Origin: a virus
IMG/VR virus record: IMGVR_UViG_3300021389_000131
Coordinates: 1-26,466 of that record
Length of the DNA stretch: 26,466 bases
Direction: 5' to 3' (one strand)
Shown here: piece after piece, positions 1 through 8,075 of the stretch
How the letters are laid out: each line of letters opens with the position of its first letter
Position numbering within the stretch: the stretch's first letter is position 1
Made by a program: the position numbers and the translations under genes
Notes under the pieces: generated by a model
Told to the model about the DNA's origin: nothing
Databases searched by the model: none
Seen by the model: the letters and a program-made list of their open reading frames with translations, nothing else

Positions 1-7
1 ATCGGTG

Positions 8-250
8 CTACGTCCTTTGTTTGCGATCCAAAAGCGTCTCTGCTGCAAGTGCAGCGTCAAGGGTCACTTCGATCTGGTTAAGCGCACGGATTATCGCGTG
101 AGCCTCTTCACGGGCAGCCACGTCAGCCGCCCCACTGCTCGCAAAAACCTGCATTTGGTTTTCGCGCACACTCTGCATAAACTGCTTAAATGCAGTGTCG
201 TTTTTCAAACGGCGGGCCTCATCGGCCTCTATGCGTATTTCTGTTGTCAT
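8..250 (-). CDS. small protein encoded directly after the portal
   Basis: An 80-residue, mostly helical, charged and alanine-rich protein with no signal peptide or membrane segment. Its ATG overlaps the portal stop as ATGA (247-250), so it is probably translationally coupled to the portal and made late. The stop TAG lies at 8-10, so the gene is complete. In many podovirus-like genomes a small protein of this size sits between the portal and the scaffold/capsid genes, and the same arrangement is inferred here. I do not recognise a family; a head-assembly accessory role is a guess from position only. Confidence 0.8.
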   Translation of the reverse strand: MTTEIRIEADEARRLKNDTAFKQFMQSVRENQMQVFASSGAADVAAREEAHAIIRALNQIEVTLDAALAAETLLDRKQRT

Positions 251-2331
251 TGCTGCGGTATCCCTTGAGCCATGCCTCCAATCATGCGCATCTTGTCCTG
301 CTCAGCTTGGATGCGGGCCACGTCAACCGACGTGCCGTACTCGCCATAAATCTTTGCAGCGTTTACCAGCAAGTCTTGCGCCATCTGATCCCGCTTGAGA
401 TCGTCGTTGGCCGCTGCCTTCTGCATTTCAAGTTGCAGCTTGGCCATGTCGGTCTGCGCCTTGGTCTGAGCCTTCATTTGCTCAGCCTGCAAGAACGCGG
501 CGTTTGGATCAGATGCTTGACCCTGCTGAGCCTGTGCCTGCTGCTGCATTTGCAGCATCTGCATCTCAATCTCTGGTGTGATCGGCGCAAAGTAACGGTC
601 AGCATTGCGTATTCCCGACACCGCCAGCTGGTCGGCCAGCGTATTGCGAATGTTGGTCAGGCTCACCAGACCATTCATCGGGCCATAGTTTTGATAGACC
701 ATTGTTTGCATCTGGAGAGCTTGGTTGAGAGCCATTGCCTTCTCTTCCTCACGGCCAGTGCCGAGGCCCACGTTAATGGCAACATCCATTGACTGGTTCC
801 AAACGCGAGGATCAATAGGCACAAACATGCCATTCATCCGCATCATTTGCTCTTCGTCAACATTCTTGCTCATCAAGCGCAACATGATGCCAAATAGATC
901 ACGCATACCATCGGCAAGGTTGCGAACCATAACTTCAACCTGACCAGCTGCGGCCTGCACAGTAGCCTGCACAGCGGCCTTTGTGGTTGACTGCATTGCA
1001 TCAGGGTCTAGGCCCATTGACGCCCTAGAAACGCCTGTCTTGCTCTCTACGAGGCCGTCTAGGTATGTCAGCGCGCCAAGTGTCTGCCCGGCAGTAAATG
1101 GAACGGACAATTCTTGGACTGAACCGGGCGCGCGCATACGCACAATTGCGCCGATCTCGTTGTTGAGAACGTCATCAATGTTGACCGCACCTTCGACAAT
1201 GCCAAGGCGAGGGTTGTTCGTCATCGCCACGTTGTCAAGAATAGATCGCAGCACAGATGTGGCTGCGTCTTGGTCATCCATAACAATCTCGGCCAGTGAA
1301 CGACCATAGAACGCGTGTGGCTCTGGATCGACCTCAAACTTGGCAAACGGCAACTCATCGCATGGCTCAAAGTCCAGCAATTCGTATGACGTTCCGCCAC
1401 AGATTAATTTGTGCAGAACGGGTATGCCAGTGCCGTCAACGTCAATGCGCATATACGCTTCAGTCACGGCGACGTTGCGCATGGATGGATCTTCAATGTC
1501 CTCGTCTGAGGTGTCCATGTCGTAACCACGGCGCTCATACATCTCGGCTTCTGTCATATCAGAGCCGCTTTCAAAGCTATCCAAGTCAAGCACTACGTCT
1601 GGGTCAAATCCCATTGCGATCAAATCGCCAGCGCGCATGTCGGTGCGGTGGGCAACAATATAGGCGTCGGCCAATGAGCGTGCGTCACGGTTGATGAAGA
1701 ACTCTTCCGGCGGAACGCTCTCAATGCACAGCTCGCCCATATCTTTCTGGCGGCTCAGCTTAACGCTGTGGACTGGCATCTCAATTTCCATACCCATTGG
1801 ATCAATCTCAATGGACATTTCAACCGTATGCTCCAGCACAGTCACGCTATCGTCTTCGATTAAATATGTGTATTCGTCGTCGGACAGGTCAGAAAACGTG
1901 TAAATCTCGGCCTCTGGATATGTCATCCAGTATGCCTTCACGATGCCTTGCTTTTTGACCAGCGCATCCTGGAAGGCGTCATTCAGCACGCGGTATCCGT
2001 TTAGCCGGGTAAACTCATGGTGCATAAACTCAGTGGCCTGCTCAGCCATCGCCACGTCCTCTGGTCCGCGCGGCACAAACTCAACTGGCTTGGCTGTGCT
2101 GAGGAATATGCGCATCAGGCTTGGCTTTACAGAACGTACAGTATCTCGTACTTTTGTGGCGACTACCTTGCTTCGGCCGTCCTCGTAGCCAAGGTCAACC
2201 TCACCGTCATAGTAACGCTGCGCCTTGATGCGATCCTCGCTGATTTCGCCCTCAACAAAGTCCACCGCATCAGAGATTGCGTCCTGCACAATGCCTTCGA
2301 TTTCGCTGCGTGATTTTGGTTTAAGTTCCAT
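247..2331 (-). CDS. phage portal protein
   Basis: A 694-residue protein matching the size and organisation of podovirus (P22-like) portals, which form the dodecameric ring at the capsid vertex through which DNA enters and leaves. Residues 1-70 form an acidic helical start followed by a K/R-rich segment (VKPSLMRIF). The central part carries portal-like phrases such as FYGRSLAEIVMDDQD, and an R-A-S-x-G-L-D segment follows it. The C-terminal 120 residues are rich in Gln, Met and Ala and predicted coiled coil, as in the barrel of long portals. It starts with a TAATG overlap with the upstream ejection-like gene. The portal sits at the far end of the late operon, unusually distant from terL (about 15 kb). 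Confidence 0.9.
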   Translation of the reverse strand: MELKPKSRSEIEGIVQDAISDAVDFVEGEISEDRIKAQRYYDGEVDLGYEDGRSKVVATKVRDTVRSVKPSLMRIFLSTAKPVEFVPRGPEDVAMAEQATEFMHHEFTRLNGYRVLNDAFQDALVKKQGIVKAYWMTYPEAEIYTFSDLSDDEYTYLIEDDSVTVLEHTVEMSIEIDPMGMEIEMPVHSVKLSRQKDMGELCIESVPPEEFFINRDARSLADAYIVAHRTDMRAGDLIAMGFDPDVVLDLDSFESGSDMTEAEMYERRGYDMDTSDEDIEDPSMRNVAVTEAYMRIDVDGTGIPVLHKLICGGTSYELLDFEPCDELPFAKFEVDPEPHAFYGRSLAEIVMDDQDAATSVLRSILDNVAMTNNPRLGIVEGAVNIDDVLNNEIGAIVRMRAPGSVQELSVPFTAGQTLGALTYLDGLVESKTGVSRASMGLDPDAMQSTTKAAVQATVQAAAGQVEVMVRNLADGMRDLFGIMLRLMSKNVDEEQMMRMNGMFVPIDPRVWNQSMDVAINVGLGTGREEEKAMALNQALQMQTMVYQNYGPMNGLVSLTNIRNTLADQLAVSGIRNADRYFAPITPEIEMQMLQMQQQAQAQQGQASDPNAAFLQAEQMKAQTKAQTDMAKLQLEMQKAAANDDLKRDQMAQDLLVNAAKIYGEYGTSVDVARIQAEQDKMRMIGGMAQGIPQQ

Positions 2332-3842
2332 TATTGTAGCTCCTGAGCCTGCAAGCCGCTTAATCTAGCAACTATGTCTTGGACTAATTCTTTGGTTACA
2401 ACTTTTGAAGGCTCCGCAACGCCGCCAGAGCGAACTAAATCCTCAAGAGCCTTGCGAGAGGTTTTAATTTTAGCGTTGTAGCCCAACTTCGCAAAAGAGG
2501 CTGCCGTCATGCCCATGATTTCATAGGCGAAATTGCCGGGGATAGACAAAAGGGCAATACTCATCCCAGAGGTTAAACCGTTAGATGTAGGGGCCAACTT
2601 GCCAATCGTCGCTAATACTTTGCTGCCTATCGTGCCGTCCGCAACCTTTTTCAGCGCGGCTAATTCGTCGGGCGACCAAAACGCAGCGGCCCTGTCGTTG
2701 TTGAGTATTTTGGTAGCAGCGGCTTGAAACGCCTCACCAGTCTTAGGTATTAAATTTCCTTTTTTTGCGTTTTGAGTTGCCTGCGCAAAATACTTGTCTA
2801 ACATTCGGGCTTTTGCGTACTTAGAATTTGCTGCCTTTGCGGCCTGCATTAACGCAGCATCCCTACTGCCGTCAGCAAGAACGTCATCCATTTTCTTTAG
2901 CATTGACAAAACCTCTGGCGCGTCCGGCGCGGTCTTGTATATTTTTCCTAAAGCCTTTTGAAGCTCGTTAAACTTTGACAAATTCATTGCCCCAGATTTT
3001 TCAACTTCATCAACAAGGGCCAGCGCCTTTTCGACGGATGGCTTTGCTGATAGTATAATGTCGTCCATGTTTAGGACGCTCCTCATGTCCTGCACCAAGT
3101 ATGCTGTCTGCGTACCTGTCAAGCCAGTTCCCTCTGACTTCAAAAGATCATACGCAGAGTTTTTTTCTGCTTTTAATGTTGGAAGCGTTGGAGAGGTCAC
3201 GTTCTTTTTTTGAAACGCAGATAGCGTTTTGTTTGCCGCGTAAGGGGCGATCAAAGCTCCAGCAATCCTTGCATAAGGCTCGGCAGCTGTACCTTCTGTA
3301 ATCTGACCAGCAGCCTCGCTTCCAGCTCCGGCAGCAACAGAAGCCTGCATTAGCTTTTTACCGCCACCCAATATTCCTCCGGGTCCAACAAACTCACCTA
3401 TAGTACCCACAAACTGCGCGGGCGTGCTTTCGCCACGGTACGCCATAGCCTTATCGCCGCCAAAGGTAGAAAGCGCAGCCTCAATCCCTCTGCCTGTTGC
3501 CGTATCCAATACAGGCATTTCATTTTCGATCTCAGCGCCAGCAAGCTGGGCCAGCTCTTGACCTCCGCGAATCACTGCACGGCCAAGCATCTCTGGGGTT
3601 TCCGCTAAACCCTTAACGCCCCTTGCCATACCAGCAAGACCAGCTCCAGCAATATCTTCAAACGCACCGCTTTCAACTTGCTGCAAGTTTGGGTAGCGAG
3701 TTACGCCTTGCTCATCAACGTATGGCTCTGTTGGGGCTGGGGTTGCCTCTGGCTGTTTTTTCGACGCAAAGTAACTTCTTGCGGTGGCCTCATCTGGAAA
3801 CTGCGCAACAGTTCCGTCACCCATATCAACGTTAATTGGCAT
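2331..3842 (-). CDS. probable DNA-ejection / internal virion protein (503 aa)
   Basis: The N-terminus (residues 3-27) has the short motif GDGTVAQFPDEATARSYF, a pattern I associate with phage internal virion proteins. Residues 50-210 are rich in Gly and Ala with amphipathic glycine-zipper-like stretches (for example VGPGGILGGGKK), which fits a protein that inserts into or crosses the host envelope during DNA ejection. The remainder is helical. Its start overlaps the upstream gene's stop (TAATG), and its stop overlaps the portal start in the same way. This places it in an unbroken ejection-protein block of four genes between the tail hub side and the portal. The family is inferred from motif, composition and position, not from a specific match. 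Confidence 0.65.
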   Translation of the reverse strand: MPINVDMGDGTVAQFPDEATARSYFASKKQPEATPAPTEPYVDEQGVTRYPNLQQVESGAFEDIAGAGLAGMARGVKGLAETPEMLGRAVIRGGQELAQLAGAEIENEMPVLDTATGRGIEAALSTFGGDKAMAYRGESTPAQFVGTIGEFVGPGGILGGGKKLMQASVAAGAGSEAAGQITEGTAAEPYARIAGALIAPYAANKTLSAFQKKNVTSPTLPTLKAEKNSAYDLLKSEGTGLTGTQTAYLVQDMRSVLNMDDIILSAKPSVEKALALVDEVEKSGAMNLSKFNELQKALGKIYKTAPDAPEVLSMLKKMDDVLADGSRDAALMQAAKAANSKYAKARMLDKYFAQATQNAKKGNLIPKTGEAFQAAATKILNNDRAAAFWSPDELAALKKVADGTIGSKVLATIGKLAPTSNGLTSGMSIALLSIPGNFAYEIMGMTAASFAKLGYNAKIKTSRKALEDLVRSGGVAEPSKVVTKELVQDIVARLSGLQAQELQ

Positions 3843-4879
3843 TATACTGGCTCCAACTCTCCCGTTGCAGGGTTGAATTTAAGGTCAATTTTAGTGTCGC
3901 TGTCTGGACCCAGCCCCGGAGCTGTTGCCGGGTCTACGCCCTCCAACTTAACAATTTGACTTGGCTCCAAGCCAACCCGCATTGCCTCCACAGCCCTTGC
4001 CCTAGCGGCTTTCTTTTCAGCAAGTTTTGCTGGGTTGTCCCCGACCTCTGGAATATAAATTGCTTTGTAAAAAACCCACTCGCTAGGGGTAACTGCCGCG
4101 CCAGTATCTTTCCGCAGAATAGGTGCCAAAAAGTCCTTACCCAAAACCTGCGCCTTCTGGTACTCGTCAGACTGTAAATACCGAGCTAGCCCCGTAGGGT
4201 CCATTTCCGCAGCCGCGCCCAAAGAATCTACCAAGCTGTCTGCAACTGGATCAAATAATTTTAAAGCGTCCTGTGATCGTTTGTAAAATCCTATATTTTT
4301 TGACTGAGCTTCAGTCATGGGCTTTCCGGCCGATTCACCCTGCACAAATTCAAATCCACCGTCAGGAGTAGTTCTAATGCTCATTTTGTTTTTGTTCAAA
4401 AATGACTGAACCGACGCATTGTATTGATCTTTGCTGATATTTCCAGCCTGCAAATCTGCATTTAGCTTTGCAAACTCACTGTAAAGTTTAGGCGATGCCG
4501 GAGCTTTAAGCCCAGCACTAAACGCAGCCAAATCTTTTTGCCTTTGAAACGCAGTGTCAGCAGCCTTTTCACTCTGCAAAACACTAAACGCTTCTCTTGC
4601 GCCAATTGTGTTATTCATCACAGCATTTGCTAAATCGTCCCGACCCTGCTTGCGCAGCATGTCAACAGTTTTGTTTTTCGACATGCTTGCCGCACGCTGC
4701 ACGCCTTGCTGGCGTATGCCTTCGCCGCCACGCAAGTCTTTCAGGATTAACGGGTCAAGCGCCGCAGCAAAGTTTTGCAGCGGGCTAAGGCCAGTGTCTT
4801 CGTCAGGCTTCATGGCTTTATCAAATAGGCCAAGGAGACCGCCACGCGGCTGACTTGGCTGCTGCGGATTCATAACCAT
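3842..4879 (-). CDS. probable internal virion / DNA-ejection protein (345 aa)
   Basis: A mostly helical 345-residue protein with a Pro/Gln/Gly-rich start (residues 1-20) and a charged helical body (residues 70-330). There are no membrane segments. A GGAGG lies 10 nt before the ATG at 4879; a second in-frame ATG two codons later is also possible. Its stop overlaps the start of the next gene (TAATG). By position it belongs with the 503-, 238- and 487-aa genes as an ejection-protein set. P22-type phages deliver several such proteins ahead of their DNA. The individual function cannot be read from the sequence. Confidence 0.6.
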   Translation of the reverse strand: MVMNPQQPSQPRGGLLGLFDKAMKPDEDTGLSPLQNFAAALDPLILKDLRGGEGIRQQGVQRAASMSKNKTVDMLRKQGRDDLANAVMNNTIGAREAFSVLQSEKAADTAFQRQKDLAAFSAGLKAPASPKLYSEFAKLNADLQAGNISKDQYNASVQSFLNKNKMSIRTTPDGGFEFVQGESAGKPMTEAQSKNIGFYKRSQDALKLFDPVADSLVDSLGAAAEMDPTGLARYLQSDEYQKAQVLGKDFLAPILRKDTGAAVTPSEWVFYKAIYIPEVGDNPAKLAEKKAARARAVEAMRVGLEPSQIVKLEGVDPATAPGLGPDSDTKIDLKFNPATGELEPV

Positions 4880-4885
4880 TTACTT

Positions 4886-5602
4886 TTAACCTCCAATTAC
4901 ATTTGCCCCGAGCTGCAAATAATTAAACAAGCCGGGCTTCATGCTTTGCGTAGTGGTTTGTGGCGTTGGCGTAACGCCAAGCGCAGCCAGCGGTGCTTGA
5001 AGCGCTTGCTGTGGCGCGCCAGTGTAGCCAGCGTATTGACCTTTGGCGGCGTCGATAAGCGCCTGCTGAATGCCCTGCTGAAGCAACCCAGCTTGCTGCT
5101 GTTGCTGCTGAATAGTTTGACCCGTTTGGAACGCTTGCTGACCCAAGCCGCCGAGCTGGGATGCTGCGCCCAGTCGAGCCTGACGATCTGCCATTGCAGC
5201 CTGCAGCGCTTGGCTGTAGTTTTGCTGACGCTGCTGCGCCGCAATATCGCCTGCCATGCGGCCGTACTCGCCAGCCATCACACCTTCGGCAACGCCCTGA
5301 CGTGAGCCGCCAAATGCGCCCGCCGCAGTTGCCTGCGCGCCAAGTGTGTTCATGGCCATTTGACGTTGACGTTCAATGTCCTGCTGCGTCCGATCTATGA
5401 CCGCGCTGGTGTACGGGTTGGCATACGCGCCAACATTTAGCGGACCCTGCATGGCTTGCTGTGTGCCTTGCATTGCTTGCTGCAAACCGCCCGCTGCTGC
5501 TTGGTTCACATTGAATTGACCCTGCGGAGCCATAGGGGCAAATTGACCCTGCTGTGGCATTGCTTGAGGTTGCATTGTTTGTGCTGGTGCTGCGCCTGCC
5601 AT
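4886..5602 (-). CDS. Gln/Ala-rich probable internal virion protein (238 aa)
   Basis: The protein is strikingly rich in Gln, Ala and Gly, with runs such as QQQQQ around residue 165. Residues 60-125 carry a recognisable block (NPYTSAVIDRTQQDIERQRQ, then LGAQATAAGAFGGSRQ) that I associate with aquatic-phage structural proteins next to ejection genes. The composition suggests an extended coiled-coil or filament-like protein without enzymatic activity. It follows the 487-aa gene with one base between them and precedes the 345-aa gene by 6 bases. The compositional bias creates several long but spurious open frames on both strands. Assignment as an internal virion protein is by context. Confidence 0.65.
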   Translation of the reverse strand: MAGAAPAQTMQPQAMPQQGQFAPMAPQGQFNVNQAAAGGLQQAMQGTQQAMQGPLNVGAYANPYTSAVIDRTQQDIERQRQMAMNTLGAQATAAGAFGGSRQGVAEGVMAGEYGRMAGDIAAQQRQQNYSQALQAAMADRQARLGAASQLGGLGQQAFQTGQTIQQQQQQAGLLQQGIQQALIDAAKGQYAGYTGAPQQALQAPLAALGVTPTPQTTTQSMKPGLFNYLQLGANVIGG

Positions 5603-5603
5603 T

Positions 5604-7067
5604 TTATGAATCCTTCTTTACTAGGCCAACTGCAAAGAATTGGGCTGTGCGGGCTGCAAAGTGAATAGCGCCCTTAATTGTACGTTTCTTGCCGCGAGCA
5701 AAGTCAATATAATTACGAAACTCTTGGTAATGATCGGCGGCCTTGCCTTGTTCAATCTTGCTGCGACCAAGGTGACGATAGCCTCTGCGGATTGCTTCGC
5801 CCCACCACTTGCCGTGCAGAACTTGCATACACCACACAACGGCTTCGCGCTTGGTGGCTGGTGAAAACGCGCCTGAGTTAACTGCGTGGGTTGCAACTAC
5901 GCAACCGTCGTTGCTGCTTCCAGCATAACCGCTATCAGTACTGCTGTCCTTTGCGCCAGATCCAATGTTAAGCGCTCGAGATATTGCGTTTCCGGGAAGG
6001 TCAACTTCATCTGGGGTGGGTGGAGCAAGTGTGCCACTAGAATTTGAACCGTTGTAACTAGAGCTAAAAGCAGTCGGATCAAAGTCATACCCTCCAGAGC
6101 TTGCTTGACCAGAAATGGGGTTCACAATACTCATACTTGGATTGTAGGTTGACCCGCCAGACGCAGCAAAGTCTTTGCCTTGCTGCCCCATTGCATACTC
6201 TGGAGAAACAGAAGCAACAATATTGTCAGCTATATTTCCAGTAATACCGGGAATGGGCGTAAAGTCACCACTCAAGCCTCCAGTAACAAGCGAGCCACCG
6301 TATGAGCTTGCGCTAGACGGGCTTTTAAATGAAGGCTCAACATTAAATAAACCTTTGCCAGCGTCGATAATGTTGCTGTTAGCATCTCCAGTAATGCTCA
6401 TTGCCAAATCATCTTGAGCAATTCTTGCTGCGACGTTGGCTGGGTCATTAACATACGCTTGCTGCTCTGCCGTTAGCGTGTCTGTCATTGGGTTGTAACC
6501 GCTACCGGGGGCTACAATGTTACCAAGCTGCATTGTTTCGCCTTGCGTCAGTGTAGAGCTTGGAGGGCGCTGCAATGCAGCAATATTTAATTGGTTCTGG
6601 CGCTCTGCCGCAGCTTGATCCGCCATCGTGCCATAGCTGGTGTAATCAATCGGAGCGAAGTTGCCAGCCGTTGCGCCGCCAGTATAAGGATTAATAAAAA
6701 AGCTATCAATGTAAGCCTTCTGGCCTGGGCGACGCTCACCCAATGTCTGCAAGGCCTCCTCATAGATTGGGGCAGAGGAATACCCCTGCACGCCGCCTGC
6801 GTAAGTTGTCGCTGGCCCCATGCCGCCCATAATGTCTTGCTGGGACATGCCCCCACCCGACACACCAAACGCGCCAGCTGTGTCGGCGATGTTTTGAAAG
6901 CCAGCCTGCTGCATGGGCGTAAAAGCTGCAACGTCTGGACCGTAATACGGCGTATAGCCGATCTGTGAAATACGCTCAGCTTTGTTCAGGTTGCGCTGTG
7001 CAGCGGCCTCAATGTATTCTGGGATTGTAACCGATGAGGTTGTTGATCCACCTTTTCCGCCAGACAT
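5604..7067 (-). CDS. virion protein with C-terminal Cys/His box domain (487 aa)
   Basis: Residues 1-390 are Gly/Ser/Ala/Pro-rich and low in charge, including IPEYIEAAAQRNLNKAERIS near the start and the INPYTGG phrase that also resembles the neighbouring 238-aa protein (NPYTSAV). From about residue 389 the character changes abruptly to a compact, basic, Trp-rich domain beginning CVVATHAV and containing WCMQVLHGKWWGE. The opening resembles the CFI-box style motif (Cys-x-x-Ala-Thr-His/Ala-Ala) seen at the ends of some secreted or surface proteins. The start overlaps the upstream gene's stop by one base. It is probably part of the ejection or tail complex; the role of the C-terminal domain is unknown. 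Confidence 0.65.
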   Translation of the reverse strand: MSGGKGGSTTSSVTIPEYIEAAAQRNLNKAERISQIGYTPYYGPDVAAFTPMQQAGFQNIADTAGAFGVSGGGMSQQDIMGGMGPATTYAGGVQGYSSAPIYEEALQTLGERRPGQKAYIDSFFINPYTGGATAGNFAPIDYTSYGTMADQAAAERQNQLNIAALQRPPSSTLTQGETMQLGNIVAPGSGYNPMTDTLTAEQQAYVNDPANVAARIAQDDLAMSITGDANSNIIDAGKGLFNVEPSFKSPSSASSYGGSLVTGGLSGDFTPIPGITGNIADNIVASVSPEYAMGQQGKDFAASGGSTYNPSMSIVNPISGQASSGGYDFDPTAFSSSYNGSNSSGTLAPPTPDEVDLPGNAISRALNIGSGAKDSSTDSGYAGSSNDGCVVATHAVNSGAFSPATKREAVVWCMQVLHGKWWGEAIRRGYRHLGRSKIEQGKAADHYQEFRNYIDFARGKKRTIKGAIHFAARTAQFFAVGLVKKDS

Positions 7068-7429
7068 TATGCGAACTCCTTGACGTATGAGGCGTGTTGA
7101 GCTTTCCAGCCATGCGCCTTTAATGGTTTCTTCCAGCCAGTGCGGCCAGACATTGTTAGGGCAGAGCAGCCTTGTGCCTTAGCCCATGCTATCACATCAC
7201 TATGCATATCCAAAATCTGCTCCAATTCACCGCCGCCGAGAAAGACATTCAAAACTTTCTTTTTGGGATATACCACAATTTCAGTTACTATGCACCCCTT
7301 TGGCGTTGGCCACAACTGCAACACGCCGCGATGCAACCCAGCGACAATATCTTCAAAGTCGTGCGTGCCGCCAGAATACTCCAACGCCGCCTCAATCCAC
7401 TTTCGACATCTGTTAATCTCGTTATCCAT
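7067..7429 (-). CDS. GNAT-fold protein, T7 gp13-like
   Basis: A 120-residue protein with the layout of a minimal GNAT acyltransferase fold: a beta-rich centre (GCIVTEIVVYPKKKVLNVFL), a helix in which the acetyl-CoA pyrophosphate loop would be expected (GGGELEQIL), then WAKAQGCSALTMSGRTGWKK. T7 gp13 and its relatives are small phage proteins with this fold encoded next to internal virion genes; whether they acetylate anything is unclear. Here the gene lies between the jelly-roll-like protein (8-base overlap) and the ejection block (one-base overlap), the same kind of neighbourhood. The size and the G-R-x-G-W signature make the family call fairly secure; catalytic activity is not implied. Confidence 0.7.
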   Translation of the reverse strand: MDNEINRCRKWIEAALEYSGGTHDFEDIVAGLHRGVLQLWPTPKGCIVTEIVVYPKKKVLNVFLGGGELEQILDMHSDVIAWAKAQGCSALTMSGRTGWKKPLKAHGWKAQHASYVKEFA

Positions 7430-8075
7430 GCAACCTCGTTATCGCAATGGTTGAGGACGGCGCTGCGGGTGCAAACGCCGTTGCCGCAGTTGAGTGCAAA
7501 AACCCAGTAGTGCTATCAACAGCCCACATCGCCTCCAAGTAATCTCCGGCGGCAAAATTAAATATTGCAGACCTGCTAACAACAAGGACCGAACCGTTTT
7601 GATGCAGTGCGCTTTTCATTGTTGACCCAGCAACGTCTGTGCCGTTGACGCGAGGCCAAAACCAGAAGTTTACAGTTGAGCTGGACGTGGACGCAATTTG
7701 CGCCGAAAAGCTAACCATGTACTGGCCAGCCTCCTCAAAGACCAAGCGCGAGGCTGGTGTGCCGTTTGTAATGCCCTCGGCAATGCTTGATGTGTACGTC
7801 AAGGCGTAGGCAGTGTTTGTAGATGCCGCTGTCTGATCCGTTGTAATGCCGCCAGCATACTGGCCGTCTTCCAGCACGATTTGACGAAACTCACCGTTCT
7901 TAGAAACGACAGGGTAGCCGTTTACTTCATCCCATAATATCACCCCATTCTCAGAAGGGTTGTCCGTTGCTGTTTTAAATCCTAGCTTTGCTAAGTTTTG
8001 CTGCAAGTATAACGAAAGTTGACGCCCCCACTGGCGCAAATCTGGGCCAATAGGGGGTAATATTGGGGCTGGCAT
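7422..8075 (-). CDS. jelly-roll-like virion protein (C1q/TNF-type fold suspected)
   Basis: Residues 1-85 resemble small tail-attachment regions (PPIGPDLRQWGRQLSLYLQQ). Residues 90-215 are all beta, with the alternating pattern of C1q/TNF-like jelly rolls in phage fibres: GQYMVSFSAQIAS, then FWFWPRVNGTDV, then AGDYLEAMWAVDS, closing with STIAITRL. Such domains usually trimerise at fibre tips or decorate heads and bind receptors. The gene overlaps the gp10-like gene upstream by one base. The fold is inferred from the strand pattern only; attachment to the tail hub is suggested by adjacency. Confidence 0.6.
   Translation of the reverse strand: MPAPILPPIGPDLRQWGRQLSLYLQQNLAKLGFKTATDNPSENGVILWDEVNGYPVVSKNGEFRQIVLEDGQYAGGITTDQTAASTNTAYALTYTSSIAEGITNGTPASRLVFEEAGQYMVSFSAQIASTSSSTVNFWFWPRVNGTDVAGSTMKSALHQNGSVLVVSRSAIFNFAAGDYLEAMWAVDSTTGFLHSTAATAFAPAAPSSTIAITRLHG

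Noticed and set aside
4946-5305. 119-aa plus-strand frame and a 101-aa minus-strand frame inside the Gln-rich gene
   Set aside because: They arise from the biased Gln/Ala codon composition of the 238-aa gene; no independent start signals or sensible protein character.
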